This document shows, piece by piece, positions 1 to 7,033 of a DNA stretch of 34,797 nt. Within the stretch, counting starts at the first letter, position 1; every line of letters begins with the position of its first letter. Position numbers and translations under genes: made by a program. The stretch spans positions 1 through 34,797 of the forward strand of contig NZ_JAODTZ010000071.1 of the NCBI RefSeq assembly GCF_025399795.1, in the 5' to 3' direction. The notes beneath the pieces are model-generated. The model searched no databases, had not been told where the DNA came from, and worked only from the letters and a program-made list of their open reading frames with translations. This DNA comes from Streptomyces rhizosphaerihabitans (lineage in GTDB: Bacteria; Actinomycetota; Actinomycetes; Streptomycetales; Streptomycetaceae).

Positions 1-75
1 CGCAACCGCAGGCGCCGGTCCGCCGAGGAGCCGGCCGAGGCGGCCGAGGCGGAGGGCCACCGTCGGCACCGATGA
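1..75 (+). CDS. 3' end of an unidentified gene (partial)
   Basis: Reading frame 1 is open from the window edge to a TGA at 73-75 and encodes 24 residues, very rich in Arg at the start and then alternating Ala/Glu before a His/Arg tail. Such charged, low-complexity tails are common on actinobacterial membrane proteins, but nothing here identifies the family. A strong hairpin starts 5 bases after the stop, which supports this being a real gene end. The function cannot be inferred from the tail. Confidence 0.5.
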   Translation, partial: RNRRRRSAEEPAEAAEAEGHRRHR

Positions 76-80
76 CGGGA

Positions 81-155
81 CAGTCGCTCCGCGGTCCGGT
101 GCACACCTCGCGATCCCCCGCGAGGTCCGCCCCCTCCCGGGCCGCGGAGCGACTG
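81..155 (+). terminator. Nested two-stem hairpin downstream of the first gene
   Basis: A perfect 14-bp outer stem pairs 81-94 (CAGTCGCTCCGCGG) with 142-155 (CCGCGGAGCGACTG). Inside it a perfect 8-bp stem pairs 105-112 with 119-126 around a 6-base loop. It begins 5 bases after the stop codon at 75, so transcription termination or 3'-end protection is the simplest reading. There is no U-run, which is usual for Streptomyces terminators. Confidence 0.7.
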
Positions 156-345
156 CCACCTCCCCCCTCGGTGTGGACCGTGGTCGTACCGAAGTCTGAT
201 GCTTCAACTGTGAAGCTCTGATGGGGGAGATGCTGAGCATAAGCGCACTAACGGCTTATATGGTCCGGAGATTCAGCTTCCGTTTGTGTGGGTTGAGCCA
301 TTGACCAGTTCGTGGTGAACCGTGGACGCTCGCCATACGTATGTG
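156..345. other. Low-GC intergenic segment, no gene recognised
   Basis: Positions 181-300 are about 52% GC by direct count, far below the neighbouring genes. The segment holds a small perfect hairpin (GCTTCA at 201-206, ACTG loop, TGAAGC at 211-216) and a second inverted pair (ATAAGC/GCTTAT, about 239-260). A 28-codon plus-strand ORF starts at ATG 221 and ends just before 305; it uses ATA, CTA, AGA and TTG codons that Streptomyces genes avoid, and no good ribosome-binding site is placed for it. It could be a leader or promoter whose own gene is no longer adjacent, since the next gene lies on the other strand. Confidence 0.4.
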
Positions 346-1158
346 TCAGCCGCGTCCGACGTAGGGCATGGCCGTCGCCAGGACCGTCGCGAACTGCACG
401 TTCGCCTCCAATGGCAGCTCGGCCATGTGCCGTACGGTGCGCGCCACGTCGGCCACGTCCATCACCGGTTCGACCGCCAGTTCGCCGTTCGCCTGGAGCG
501 TCCCGGTCCGCATCCGCTCGGTCATGTCGGTGGCCGCGTTGCCGATGTCGATCTGCCCGCAGGCGATCCGGTACGGACGTCCGTCCAGGGACAGGGACTT
601 GGTCAGGCCCGTCAGCGCGTGCTTGGTCGCGGTGTACGCGATCGACTGCGGGCGGGGTGTGTGCGCCGAGACCGAGCCGTTGTTGATGATCCGGCCGCCC
701 TGCGGGTCCTGCTCCTTCATCTGCCGGTACGCCGCCTGCGCGCACAGGAACGCGCCGTTCAGATTGGTGTCGACGACATGCCGCCAGGCGTCGTACGGCA
801 GTTCTTCGAGCGGCACACCGCCAGGACCGAACGTCCCGGCGTTGTTGAACAGCAGGTCGAGGCGCCCGAAGCGGTCGTGCGCGGCGGCGAAGAGGGCGGC
901 CACCTCGTCGGGACGTGACACGTCCGTCCGTACGGCGATCGAGGGTCCCCCGGGTACGAGGGCCGCTGTCTCCTCCAGCGTCTCGGCCCGGCGTCCGGCG
1001 AGCGCCACCGACCAGCCGATGCGCAGTAGTTCGGCGGCCACCGCGCGGCCGATGCCGGAGCCCGCCCCGGTCACCACCGCGATCTTCGTGTCCAGGGGAT
1101 CCGGGGGATCCGGGGGATCCAGGGGGGGCGGGGAGTGCGGGGGATTCATGGCGTTCAT
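346..1158 (-). CDS. SDR family NAD(P)-dependent oxidoreductase
   Basis: This encodes a 270-residue classical short-chain dehydrogenase/reductase. The Rossmann cofactor motif TGAGSGIG is at residues 30-37, NNAG at 105-108, the catalytic Ser in the GSVS segment at about 162-164, and YTATK (Tyr175, Lys179) completes the active site. The substrate cannot be told. The N-terminus has an unusual Pro/Asp extension of about 20 residues encoded by near-perfect GATCCGGGG repeats. Two starts are possible (ATG 1158 or ATG 1149) and neither has a clear Shine-Dalgarno sequence, so translation could begin later. It lies 121 bases downstream of, and on the same strand as, the Gfo/Idh/MocA gene; co-transcription is possible. 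Confidence 0.9.
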   Translation of the reverse strand: MNAMNPPHSPPPLDPPDPPDPLDTKIAVVTGAGSGIGRAVAAELLRIGWSVALAGRRAETLEETAALVPGGPSIAVRTDVSRPDEVAALFAAAHDRFGRLDLLFNNAGTFGPGGVPLEELPYDAWRHVVDTNLNGAFLCAQAAYRQMKEQDPQGGRIINNGSVSAHTPRPQSIAYTATKHALTGLTKSLSLDGRPYRIACGQIDIGNAATDMTERMRTGTLQANGELAVEPVMDVADVARTVRHMAELPLEANVQFATVLATAMPYVGRG

Positions 1159-1279
1159 GCGCCCGCAGCGTAGGGGAGGGGGACCGGCGAGTCGGGCATC
1201 CGGACGTGAAGGCCCGGCTCCGGACGCCAGTGGTCCCTCAACGGCGGCCGGAACCAGGGGGATTGAACCGGCCGACGTC

Positions 1280-2290
1280 CTACGCGTTCGCTTCGCCGGG
1301 GTAGCGGACGCCGACGCGGTCCCGGATCGTGTCGAGTGTGCGCATCACCGCGAGGGTGCCGTCGAGCGGGACGAGCGGGGACTCGCTCTCACCGGCGCGC
1401 AGGGCCCGCATCACCTCGGCGGCCTCGTGCTTGAGGCTGTTGCGGGGGCCCGAGGCGGGGTCGGCGCGGAAGATCTCCGGCTCGCGGCCGTCGCGGTGCA
1501 GGACGAAGTGGTCCGGGAAGAAGAAGCCGTCCGGGATGTCGATGCGGCCCGCGGAGCCGGTGACGGAGGCGGCGACGGGCGTGCCACCGTTGATGGAGCA
1601 GTGCACCGAAGCCAGAGCGCCGCTCTCCCAGGAGAGCAGTGCACCCGTCTGGAGATCGACGCCCTCGTCGGAGAGCACCGCTCTCGCGACGATGTCCGAG
1701 GGCTCCCCGAGCAGCAGCTGCGCGAACGACACCGGGTAGACACCGAGGTCGAGCAGCGCACCGCCGCCCTGCGCCGGGTCCCGCAGCCGGTGCGAGGGCG
1801 GGAACGGCCCCGCGAGACCGAAGTCGGCCTGCACCGTGCGCACTTCACCGATCGCACCGTCGTCGACGAGCGCCTTCAGCCGCCCGACCAGCGGATTGCA
1901 GTACATCCACATGGCCTCCATCAGGAAGCGGTCGTGCCGCCGGGCGAGCGCGACCAGTTCCTCGGCCTCCCGCGCGTTCAGCGTGAACGCCTTCTCGCAC
2001 AGCACATGACGCCCCGCCTCCAGACACATCCCGGCGGCCACCCGGTGGGCCGAGTGCGGCGTGGCGACGTACACGATGTCGACGTCCTGGTCCGCGGCGA
2101 GCGAGGCCCAGTCCCCGTACGCCCGCGGGATACCGAACCGTTCCGCGAACGCCTTCGCCGAGGAGTCCGTCCGTGAGGCGACGGCCACCACCTCGGCGTC
2201 CGGCATGTCGACCAGGTCCGCCGTGAACGCCGCGGCGATCCCGCCGGTCGCAAGAATTCCCCACCGCACGCGTTCGCGCTCGCCCGTCAT
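1280..2290 (-). CDS. Gfo/Idh/MocA family oxidoreductase
   Basis: This encodes a 336-residue NAD(P)-dependent dehydrogenase of the glucose-fructose oxidoreductase family. The N-terminal Rossmann fold begins with GILATGGIA (residues 11-19), and the family signature Glu99-Lys100 (CEKAFTLN) supplies the conserved Lys. The C-terminal alpha/beta domain contains the GGGALLDLGVYP segment, which resembles dihydrodiol or xylose dehydrogenase-like members. The substrate is likely a sugar or cyclitol derivative but is not identifiable. The ATG at 2290 was chosen over an upstream start at 2320 because AAGGGG lies just before it. The gene is divergent from the Bcr/CflA-type exporter across an 80-base space that contains a palindrome. 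Confidence 0.92.
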   Translation of the reverse strand: MTGERERVRWGILATGGIAAAFTADLVDMPDAEVVAVASRTDSSAKAFAERFGIPRAYGDWASLAADQDVDIVYVATPHSAHRVAAGMCLEAGRHVLCEKAFTLNAREAEELVALARRHDRFLMEAMWMYCNPLVGRLKALVDDGAIGEVRTVQADFGLAGPFPPSHRLRDPAQGGGALLDLGVYPVSFAQLLLGEPSDIVARAVLSDEGVDLQTGALLSWESGALASVHCSINGGTPVAASVTGSAGRIDIPDGFFFPDHFVLHRDGREPEIFRADPASGPRNSLKHEAAEVMRALRAGESESPLVPLDGTLAVMRTLDTIRDRVGVRYPGEANA

Positions 2291-2313
2291 GCCCGCCCCT
2301 TGATCCGTGACCC

Positions 2314-2328
2314 CGAACACGCTGTTCG
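2314..2328. promoter_or_regulatory. Candidate operator palindrome in divergent promoter region
   Basis: CGAACA (2314-2319), CGC, TGTTCG (2323-2328) is a perfect 6-bp inverted repeat with a 3-base centre. It sits between the divergent oxidoreductase and exporter genes, 24 bases from the first start and 43 from the second, where one regulator could control both. It resembles an actinobacterial LexA box (GAAC-N4-GTTC), but the spacer between GAAC and GTTC is 5, so LexA is doubtful. Confidence 0.4.
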
Positions 2329-2370
2329 AACTGAGAGCATAGGGGGCGCGACTTTCGAAGAGGGGGGCAC

Positions 2371-3771
2371 ATGCCCGAGCGTGGCCGCATCACGCGGGAC
2401 CAGGAAGGCCCGCGAGGGCACATACCGAACGCGGCGGCCGCCGACACCACGGCGGCGGTCGCCGAGGCCGCCGAACCGGCGTCCGGCGCCGCGCCACGAC
2501 CGCAGGCCGGCGCCGCGCCACGACCCGCCACCGGCCCCGGCGCCCCGGGCCGCACCGGACTCCTCGTCACCCTCGTCCTCGGCGGGCTCACCGCCACACC
2601 CCCGCTCGCGATGGACATGTACCTCCCCTCGCTGCCGGAGGTCACCGGATCGCTGCACGCCCCCGCCGCCACCGTGCAGCTCACGCTCACCGCGTGCCTC
2701 GCGGGCATGGCGCTCGGGCAGCTCGTCGTCGGGCCGATGAGCGACCGGTGGGGCCGCAGACGCCCGCTGCTCGCCGGCCTCGCCGTCTACGTCGTCGCCA
2801 CCGTGCTGTGCGCCCTCGCACCCGGCATCGGCCTGCTCGTCGCCTTCCGCCTCGTCCAGGGTCTCGCGGGCGCGGCCGGGATCGTGATCGCCCGCGCCAT
2901 CGTCCGCGACCTCTACGACGGCGTGGCGATGGCCCGCTTCTTCTCCACCCTCATGCTGATCTCCGGCGTCGCCCCGGTCGTCGCGCCGCTCATCGGCGGA
3001 CAGATCCTGCGCGTCACCGACTGGCGGGGCGTGTTCGTGGTCCTCACCGCCGTCGGCATCGCGCTGACGGCGGTCGTCTGGGCCAAACTGCCCGAGACCC
3101 TCCAGCCGGCGGACCGGCACGGCGGCGGCGTCGGCGAGGCGCTGCGCGCCATGCGCGGACTGCTCGCCGACCGCGTCTTCGCCGGATACATGCTCGCGGG
3201 CGGCTTCACCTTCGCGGCCCTCTTCGCCTACATATCCGCGTCCCCGTTCGTGATTCAGGACCTCTACGGCGCCTCCCCGCAGACCTTCAGCCTGCTCTTC
3301 GGCGTGAACTCCGTCGGCCTGGTGATCGCCGGGCAGATCAACGGCAAGCTGCTGGTCGGCCGGGTCGCCCTCGAGAAGGTCCTAGCCGTCGGCCTCGCGC
3401 TCGTCGCCCTCGCCGCGACCGCGCTGCTGCTCATGTCCACCGGTCTCCTCGGCCCGGTCGGGCTCGCACCGGTGGCCGCCGCGCTGTTCGTGCTGATGTC
3501 CGCCATGGGCCTCGCCCTGCCCAACACCCAGGCGCTCGCCCTCATGCGGGTGCGGCACGCGGCCGGTTCCGCCTCCGCGCTGCTCGGCACCACCTCCTTC
3601 CTCATCGGCGCGGTCGCCTCACCGCTCGTCGGCATCGCCGGAGAGCACACCGCCGTCCCGATGGCAGTCGTCCAACTGGCCGCGGCACTGGTAGCCGTCG
3701 CCTGCTTCGTGGGACTGTGCCGTCCCCGGCGGACGGGACCCACTTCGAACGAAAAGGCGGCGGAGAGCTGA
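2371..3771 (+). CDS. Bcr/CflA-type multidrug MFS exporter
   Basis: This encodes 466 residues of a 12-helix major facilitator of the DHA1 Bcr/CflA subfamily, predicted to be a proton-coupled drug exporter in the cytoplasmic membrane. The MDMYLPSLPEV segment after helix 1 is typical of Bcr/CflA proteins, and the loop 2-3 motif A reads GPMSDRWGRRRPL. About 60 hydrophilic Ala/Pro-rich residues precede helix 1, longer than in most homologues; the ATG at 2371 has a GAGGGGGG ribosome-binding site, so the long leader is probably real. The stop overlaps the following serine hydrolase gene, implying translational coupling. The substrate is not predictable. Confidence 0.93.
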   Translation: MPERGRITRDQEGPRGHIPNAAAADTTAAVAEAAEPASGAAPRPQAGAAPRPATGPGAPGRTGLLVTLVLGGLTATPPLAMDMYLPSLPEVTGSLHAPAATVQLTLTACLAGMALGQLVVGPMSDRWGRRRPLLAGLAVYVVATVLCALAPGIGLLVAFRLVQGLAGAAGIVIARAIVRDLYDGVAMARFFSTLMLISGVAPVVAPLIGGQILRVTDWRGVFVVLTAVGIALTAVVWAKLPETLQPADRHGGGVGEALRAMRGLLADRVFAGYMLAGGFTFAALFAYISASPFVIQDLYGASPQTFSLLFGVNSVGLVIAGQINGKLLVGRVALEKVLAVGLALVALAATALLLMSTGLLGPVGLAPVAAALFVLMSAMGLALPNTQALALMRVRHAAGSASALLGTTSFLIGAVASPLVGIAGEHTAVPMAVVQLAAALVAVACFVGLCRPRRTGPTSNEKAAES

Positions 3772-4898
3772 GCGCACCAAGACTGCGGACCGGCACACCC
3801 GAACGGGCCGGTCTCGACGCCGGTGAACTGCGTCAGCTCGTCCAGGAGGTCCGCGCCCTCACCCGGGGGGCCGACCCCTGGGCGGCGGGCGTCGTGGTGG
3901 TCGCGGGGCGGGGCCCGGTCATCGCCGTCGAGGAGGCGGCGGGCTGGGCGGTGCGCTACGCGGCCCACGACGAGGACAAGGACACCGGGGTCGAGCTGCC
4001 GTCGGAAGCCCGTGTGCCGATGACCGTGCACACGCCCTTCGACCTGGCCTCCCTCACCAAGCTGTTCACGGCGGTCGCCGCGGTGCAGCAGCTGGAGCGC
4101 GGCACGCTGGGCATCGAGGCGCGCGTCGGCGCGTACCTGCCGGAGTTCCGCGCGGCCCGCGAGCACGGCATCACCGTACGGCAGCTGCTCACCCACACCT
4201 CCGGGCTGCGCCCCGAACTCCCGCTGTACGACTGCCCGGACGACAAGGCCCGGCTGGCGCTGCTGCGGGCGGAGGCCCCCTCGTCCGAACCGGGCGAGTA
4301 CCGGTACTCCGACATCAACCTGATCCTCCTGCAGTACGTGCTGGAACGCGTCACCGGCCGGGGGCTCGACGTCCTCGTCCGGGACGGCATCACCCGCCCG
4401 CTCGGGATGAACGCCACCGCCTTCGGGCCCTGCCCCGGCGCGGCGGCCACGGAGGACCAGCGGCGGCCGTGGGCCAAGGCGGACCGGGGCATGCTGCGGG
4501 GCGTGGTGCACGACGAGAACGCCTGGGCGCTCGGCGGGGTCGCCGGTCACGCCGGTCTCTTCTCCACCGGGCGCGATCTGGCCGTGTTCTGCCGCACCCT
4601 GCTCGCGGGCGGTTCGTACGGTCCCGCCCGCATCCTCGGCCCCGACTTCGTCGAACTCCTCCTCACCCCGCCCGGACTCGGATTCGCCCTCGACCAGCCC
4701 TGGTTCATGGGCACCCTCGCGGGCCACGGCGCGGCCGGCCACACCGGGTTCACCGGCACGTCCCTGGTCCTGGACCCGGCGACGGACACGTTCCTGGTGC
4801 TGCTCGCCAACACGGTCCACCCCCGCCGCCGCCCGGCGGACAACGCGCCCCGGGCGACAGCGGCCACCCGGCTCCGGCGGTCGGTGCGGGGCACCTGA
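3717..4898 (+). CDS. Serine hydrolase, beta-lactamase/class C PBP family
   Basis: The fold is that of class C beta-lactamases, PBP4* and EstB-type esterases. With the start chosen, the three catalytic motifs are S112-L-T-K115 (nucleophile Ser and general-base Lys), Y197-S-D-I-N201, and H342-T-G344. No signal peptide or membrane segment is visible, so a cytoplasmic esterase or peptidase role is more likely than cell-wall work. The start is ambiguous: there is no ATG before the conserved domain. GTG 3717 (393 residues, 55-base overlap with the exporter) and CTG 3768, which would form a CTGA overlap with the exporter stop and has a GGCGGAG sequence upstream, are both possible. Translation is probably coupled to the exporter gene. 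Confidence 0.85.
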   Translation: MPSPADGTHFERKGGGELSAPRLRTGTPERAGLDAGELRQLVQEVRALTRGADPWAAGVVVVAGRGPVIAVEEAAGWAVRYAAHDEDKDTGVELPSEARVPMTVHTPFDLASLTKLFTAVAAVQQLERGTLGIEARVGAYLPEFRAAREHGITVRQLLTHTSGLRPELPLYDCPDDKARLALLRAEAPSSEPGEYRYSDINLILLQYVLERVTGRGLDVLVRDGITRPLGMNATAFGPCPGAAATEDQRRPWAKADRGMLRGVVHDENAWALGGVAGHAGLFSTGRDLAVFCRTLLAGGSYGPARILGPDFVELLLTPPGLGFALDQPWFMGTLAGHGAAGHTGFTGTSLVLDPATDTFLVLLANTVHPRRRPADNAPRATAATRLRRSVRGT

Positions 4899-5207
4899 GC
4901 GATCGTTCCGCCCGGTGCGGGCGGAGCGATCGCCTGCCGGGGCGCGGCGGTGCGGGGCGTCCTGAGCGATCACCCGCCCGATGCCGGCGGGTTGCGGCGT
5001 CCGAGCGACCGCCCGGCAGGTATGGGCGGGGCATCTGACGGATCGCCTGCCGGGGCGCGGGCGGTGCGGGGCGCCTGAGGGTCGCCGGGCGGGTACGGGC
5101 GGGTCGGGGCACTTGGGGGATCGCCTGCCGGGGCGCGGGCGGGCCGGGGCATGCGAGAGGTCACCCGGCGGGCGCGGGTGGTGCGGGGCACCTGAGAGAA
5201 TCGGGCC
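4884..5207 (+). repeat. Degenerate 38-40 bp tandem repeat, about eight units
   Basis: The space between the serine hydrolase and the methyltransferase is built from imperfect copies of a unit beginning GTGCGGGGCxCCTGAGxGAT and ending in a GCGGGCG block. The best copies start near 4884, 4951, 5068 and 5181, and GATCGCCTGCCGGGGCGCGG recurs near 4929, 5041 and 5119. The first unit includes the last codons and stop of the upstream gene, and the last runs into the GTG start of the downstream gene, so the array fills the whole gap. No gene is seen in it. Confidence 0.75.
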
Positions 5208-6203
5208 GTGAACGCCCCCGTGCCCCCCGCCGACACCCTGCGCAGCGCCCTCGCCGGGCTCCTCGACGGTCTCCCGCCGAAGGCCGCCGCGCAGGCGGTC
5301 GAGCGGCTGATCGTGAACTACCGGGGGGCCACCCCGACCCACGCGCCGATCCTTCGGGACCGCTCGGACGTGGTCGCGTACGCCGCGTACCGGATGCCCG
5401 CGACGTTCGAGGCGGTGTGCTCCGCGCTGGAGGCGTTCGCGGACGCGGTGCCCGGCTGGGCGCCGGGGAGCCATGTGGACGTCGGCGGCGGCACCGGCGC
5501 GGCCACCTGGGCGGTGAACGCGACCTGGGAGGGCACCCGCCCTGTGACCGTGCTCGACTGGGCCGAGCCCGCCCTCGCGCTCGGCCGGGAGATCGCCGCG
5601 GCCAACCCGGAACTGAAGGATGCCGCGTGGCAGCGCTCTCGTATCGGAGCGGCGCTCACCATCGAGAGCACTGATCTCCTCACCGTCTCCTACGTCCTCG
5701 GCGAGCTCACCGAAGCCGACCGCGCCTCGGTCGTGGACACCGCCGCGAGCGCCGCCCAGGCCGTCGTGATCATCGAGCCCGGCACCCCCGACGGCTACAC
5801 CCGGGTCCTCGCCGCCCGCGAGCGCCTGATCGGCGCCGGCTTCCACGTCGCCGCTCCCTGCCCGCACAGCGCGGCCTGCCCCATCGTCCCCGGCCAGGAC
5901 TGGTGCCACTTCTCCGCGCGGGTCGCCCGTTCCTCGCTGCACCGCCAGGTCAAGGGCGGTTCCCTGCCCTACGAGGACGAGAAGTTCAGCTACGTCGCTG
6001 CGACCCGCTTCCTGCCGGACCCGGCGCCCTCCCGCATCGTGCGCAAGCCGCAGATCCGCAAGGGACAGGTCCTGCTCGACCTGTGCGAGCCGGACGAGAC
6101 ACTGCGCCGGGAGACGGTGACCAAGCGCCACGGACCGCTGTACAAGGCGGCCCGCGACGTGGAGTGGGGCGATGCCTGGCCGCCGCCCGGGGACACCTTC
6201 TAG
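5208..6203 (+). CDS. Small ribosomal subunit Rsm22-family methyltransferase-like protein
   Basis: This encodes 331 residues of the Rsm22 family (METTL17 in mitochondria), SAM-methyltransferase-fold proteins associated with small-subunit ribosome assembly. The SAM-binding loop is VGGGTGAA at about residues 92-99. Four cysteines, C218, C224, C233 and C293, have spacing close to that of the Fe-S cluster ligands described for METTL17, so an Fe4S4 site is plausible here. The C-terminus carries the family's basic region with a conserved KRHGPLYK segment. The GTG start follows the last unit of the tandem repeat; the upstream GAGAGA is only a weak ribosome-binding site. Whether bacterial members methylate rRNA or act only as assembly factors is not settled by the sequence. 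Confidence 0.88.
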   Translation: MNAPVPPADTLRSALAGLLDGLPPKAAAQAVERLIVNYRGATPTHAPILRDRSDVVAYAAYRMPATFEAVCSALEAFADAVPGWAPGSHVDVGGGTGAATWAVNATWEGTRPVTVLDWAEPALALGREIAAANPELKDAAWQRSRIGAALTIESTDLLTVSYVLGELTEADRASVVDTAASAAQAVVIIEPGTPDGYTRVLAARERLIGAGFHVAAPCPHSAACPIVPGQDWCHFSARVARSSLHRQVKGGSLPYEDEKFSYVAATRFLPDPAPSRIVRKPQIRKGQVLLDLCEPDETLRRETVTKRHGPLYKAARDVEWGDAWPPPGDTF

Positions 6204-6215
6204 GTCATCCCCGGG

Positions 6216-6512
6216 TCACCCCGGGCTCCCGGGCAGGCCTCGGAACTCCTCGGTGCAGCACTTCACGCTTCCGCTGCTTTGAGGAGTCCGCCGAGATCGA
6301 CGCCGACCGTGTCCAGGTGGTATCGACGCCCTCGTCTGCCCGAGGGCAGGCGATTCCGGTCCGTACTGCTTCGCAGTACCACCGGTGAGTTCCTCGACCG
6401 CGTGACCGAGGGCGAGCGGGACGTCGACCGGTTTGGCGGGGTCCATCCATGGATTGATCGCGTACGTGACGTCGAAGTGCACCGGTGGGCAGATGAGGTG
6501 ACGCCGGGGCAT
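6216..6512 (-). pseudogene. Remnant of a dimethylargininase/amidinotransferase-type gene
   Basis: The minus strand starting at ATG 6512 encodes the family's N-terminus: RRHLICPPVHFDVTYAINP, then WMDPAKPVD. The same frame ends with GSVKCCTEEF, which is the C-terminal segment carrying the catalytic Cys. Just before it, in another frame, lies VGVDLGGLLKAA, which normally precedes GGSVKCC, so a 1-base deletion near 6267-6275 broke the frame. The intact family is about 260-280 residues; only about 100 codons remain, so the central two-thirds, including the substrate-binding and catalytic His regions, is gone. Two short perfect hairpins (6336-6349 and 6363-6379) sit at the deletion scar. The product cannot be functional. 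Confidence 0.8.
6336..6379. repeat. Two adjacent short hairpins at a deletion scar
   Basis: CTGCCC (6336-6341) pairs with GGGCAG (6344-6349), and GTACTGC (6363-6369) pairs with GCAGTAC (6373-6379) around TTC. Both are perfect. They lie exactly where the middle of the dimethylargininase-like gene is missing, between its surviving N- and C-terminal parts. Confidence 0.55.
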
Positions 6513-6621
6513 GGCACGGCGGAGAGGGCGCAAGGAAAGCTCCTTACGCAACCGCAGGGCAGTTGATGCTCATGGTGCGGCGTCCGGAGCCCCGGGCCGG
6601 GAGCCGAACGGGTCGTGTCCA

Positions 6622-6670
6622 CCGGACCCGGCCCCCGGGGCGTCACCGGGCGCCCCGGGGCCGGGTCCGG
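6622..6670. terminator. Very stable ~20-bp hairpin in the 6.2-7.0 kb gene-free region
   Basis: CCGGACCCGGCCCC (6622-6635) pairs perfectly with GGGGCCGGGTCCGG (6657-6670). Inside, GGGGCG (6637-6642) pairs with CGCCCC (6651-6656), leaving one bulged C at 6636 and an 8-base loop. It could end transcription from either direction. The rest of 6671-7033 holds no convincing gene; the part just before the prim-pol gene is locally less GC-rich around 6820-6910 and may contain its promoter. Confidence 0.6.
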
Positions 6671-7033
6671 GGCGCCCGCGCCACCGGACGCATACGTCCT
6701 GGCTGCGTGCGCCGCAGGTCCCGTGCGGCGCACGCCGGGACGTCGCCCCCGGTCTCCCCGGAGCTGCTCGTCTCCCCGCCCGGCCGGCGCCGGCTCCAGC
6801 GCACGGCCCCGATCTTGTACGACCGCACAGACACGCTCGTCGACTACGCCCTGCGCGGTCCCGCTCCCCGCCGAGGGGCGAAGAAATACCCTCACATCAT
6901 GCAATAACGCCTGATCAGGGCCTGGCGAACGCATCGCCCCACCTACCCCGGTTGTCGGCTCCGGCCACCCGGGGCGCAGGATGGTGGGACCATGGGGCAA
7001 GGACGAGTGCACTACGGCGAGGCGAGGGGATAG

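Noticed and set aside
2314..2328. LexA (SOS) box
   Set aside because: GAAC and GTTC are 5 rather than 4 bases apart, and neither neighbouring gene is an SOS gene; kept only as a generic operator candidate.
3264..6131. 955-codon open frame on the minus strand
   Set aside because: It lies opposite three well-identified plus-strand genes and the tandem repeat; composition reflects the antisense of high-GC codons and no domain is visible.
6279..6566. 95-codon plus-strand ORF
   Set aside because: It is antisense to the dimethylargininase remnant, whose conserved segments on the other strand are unmistakable.
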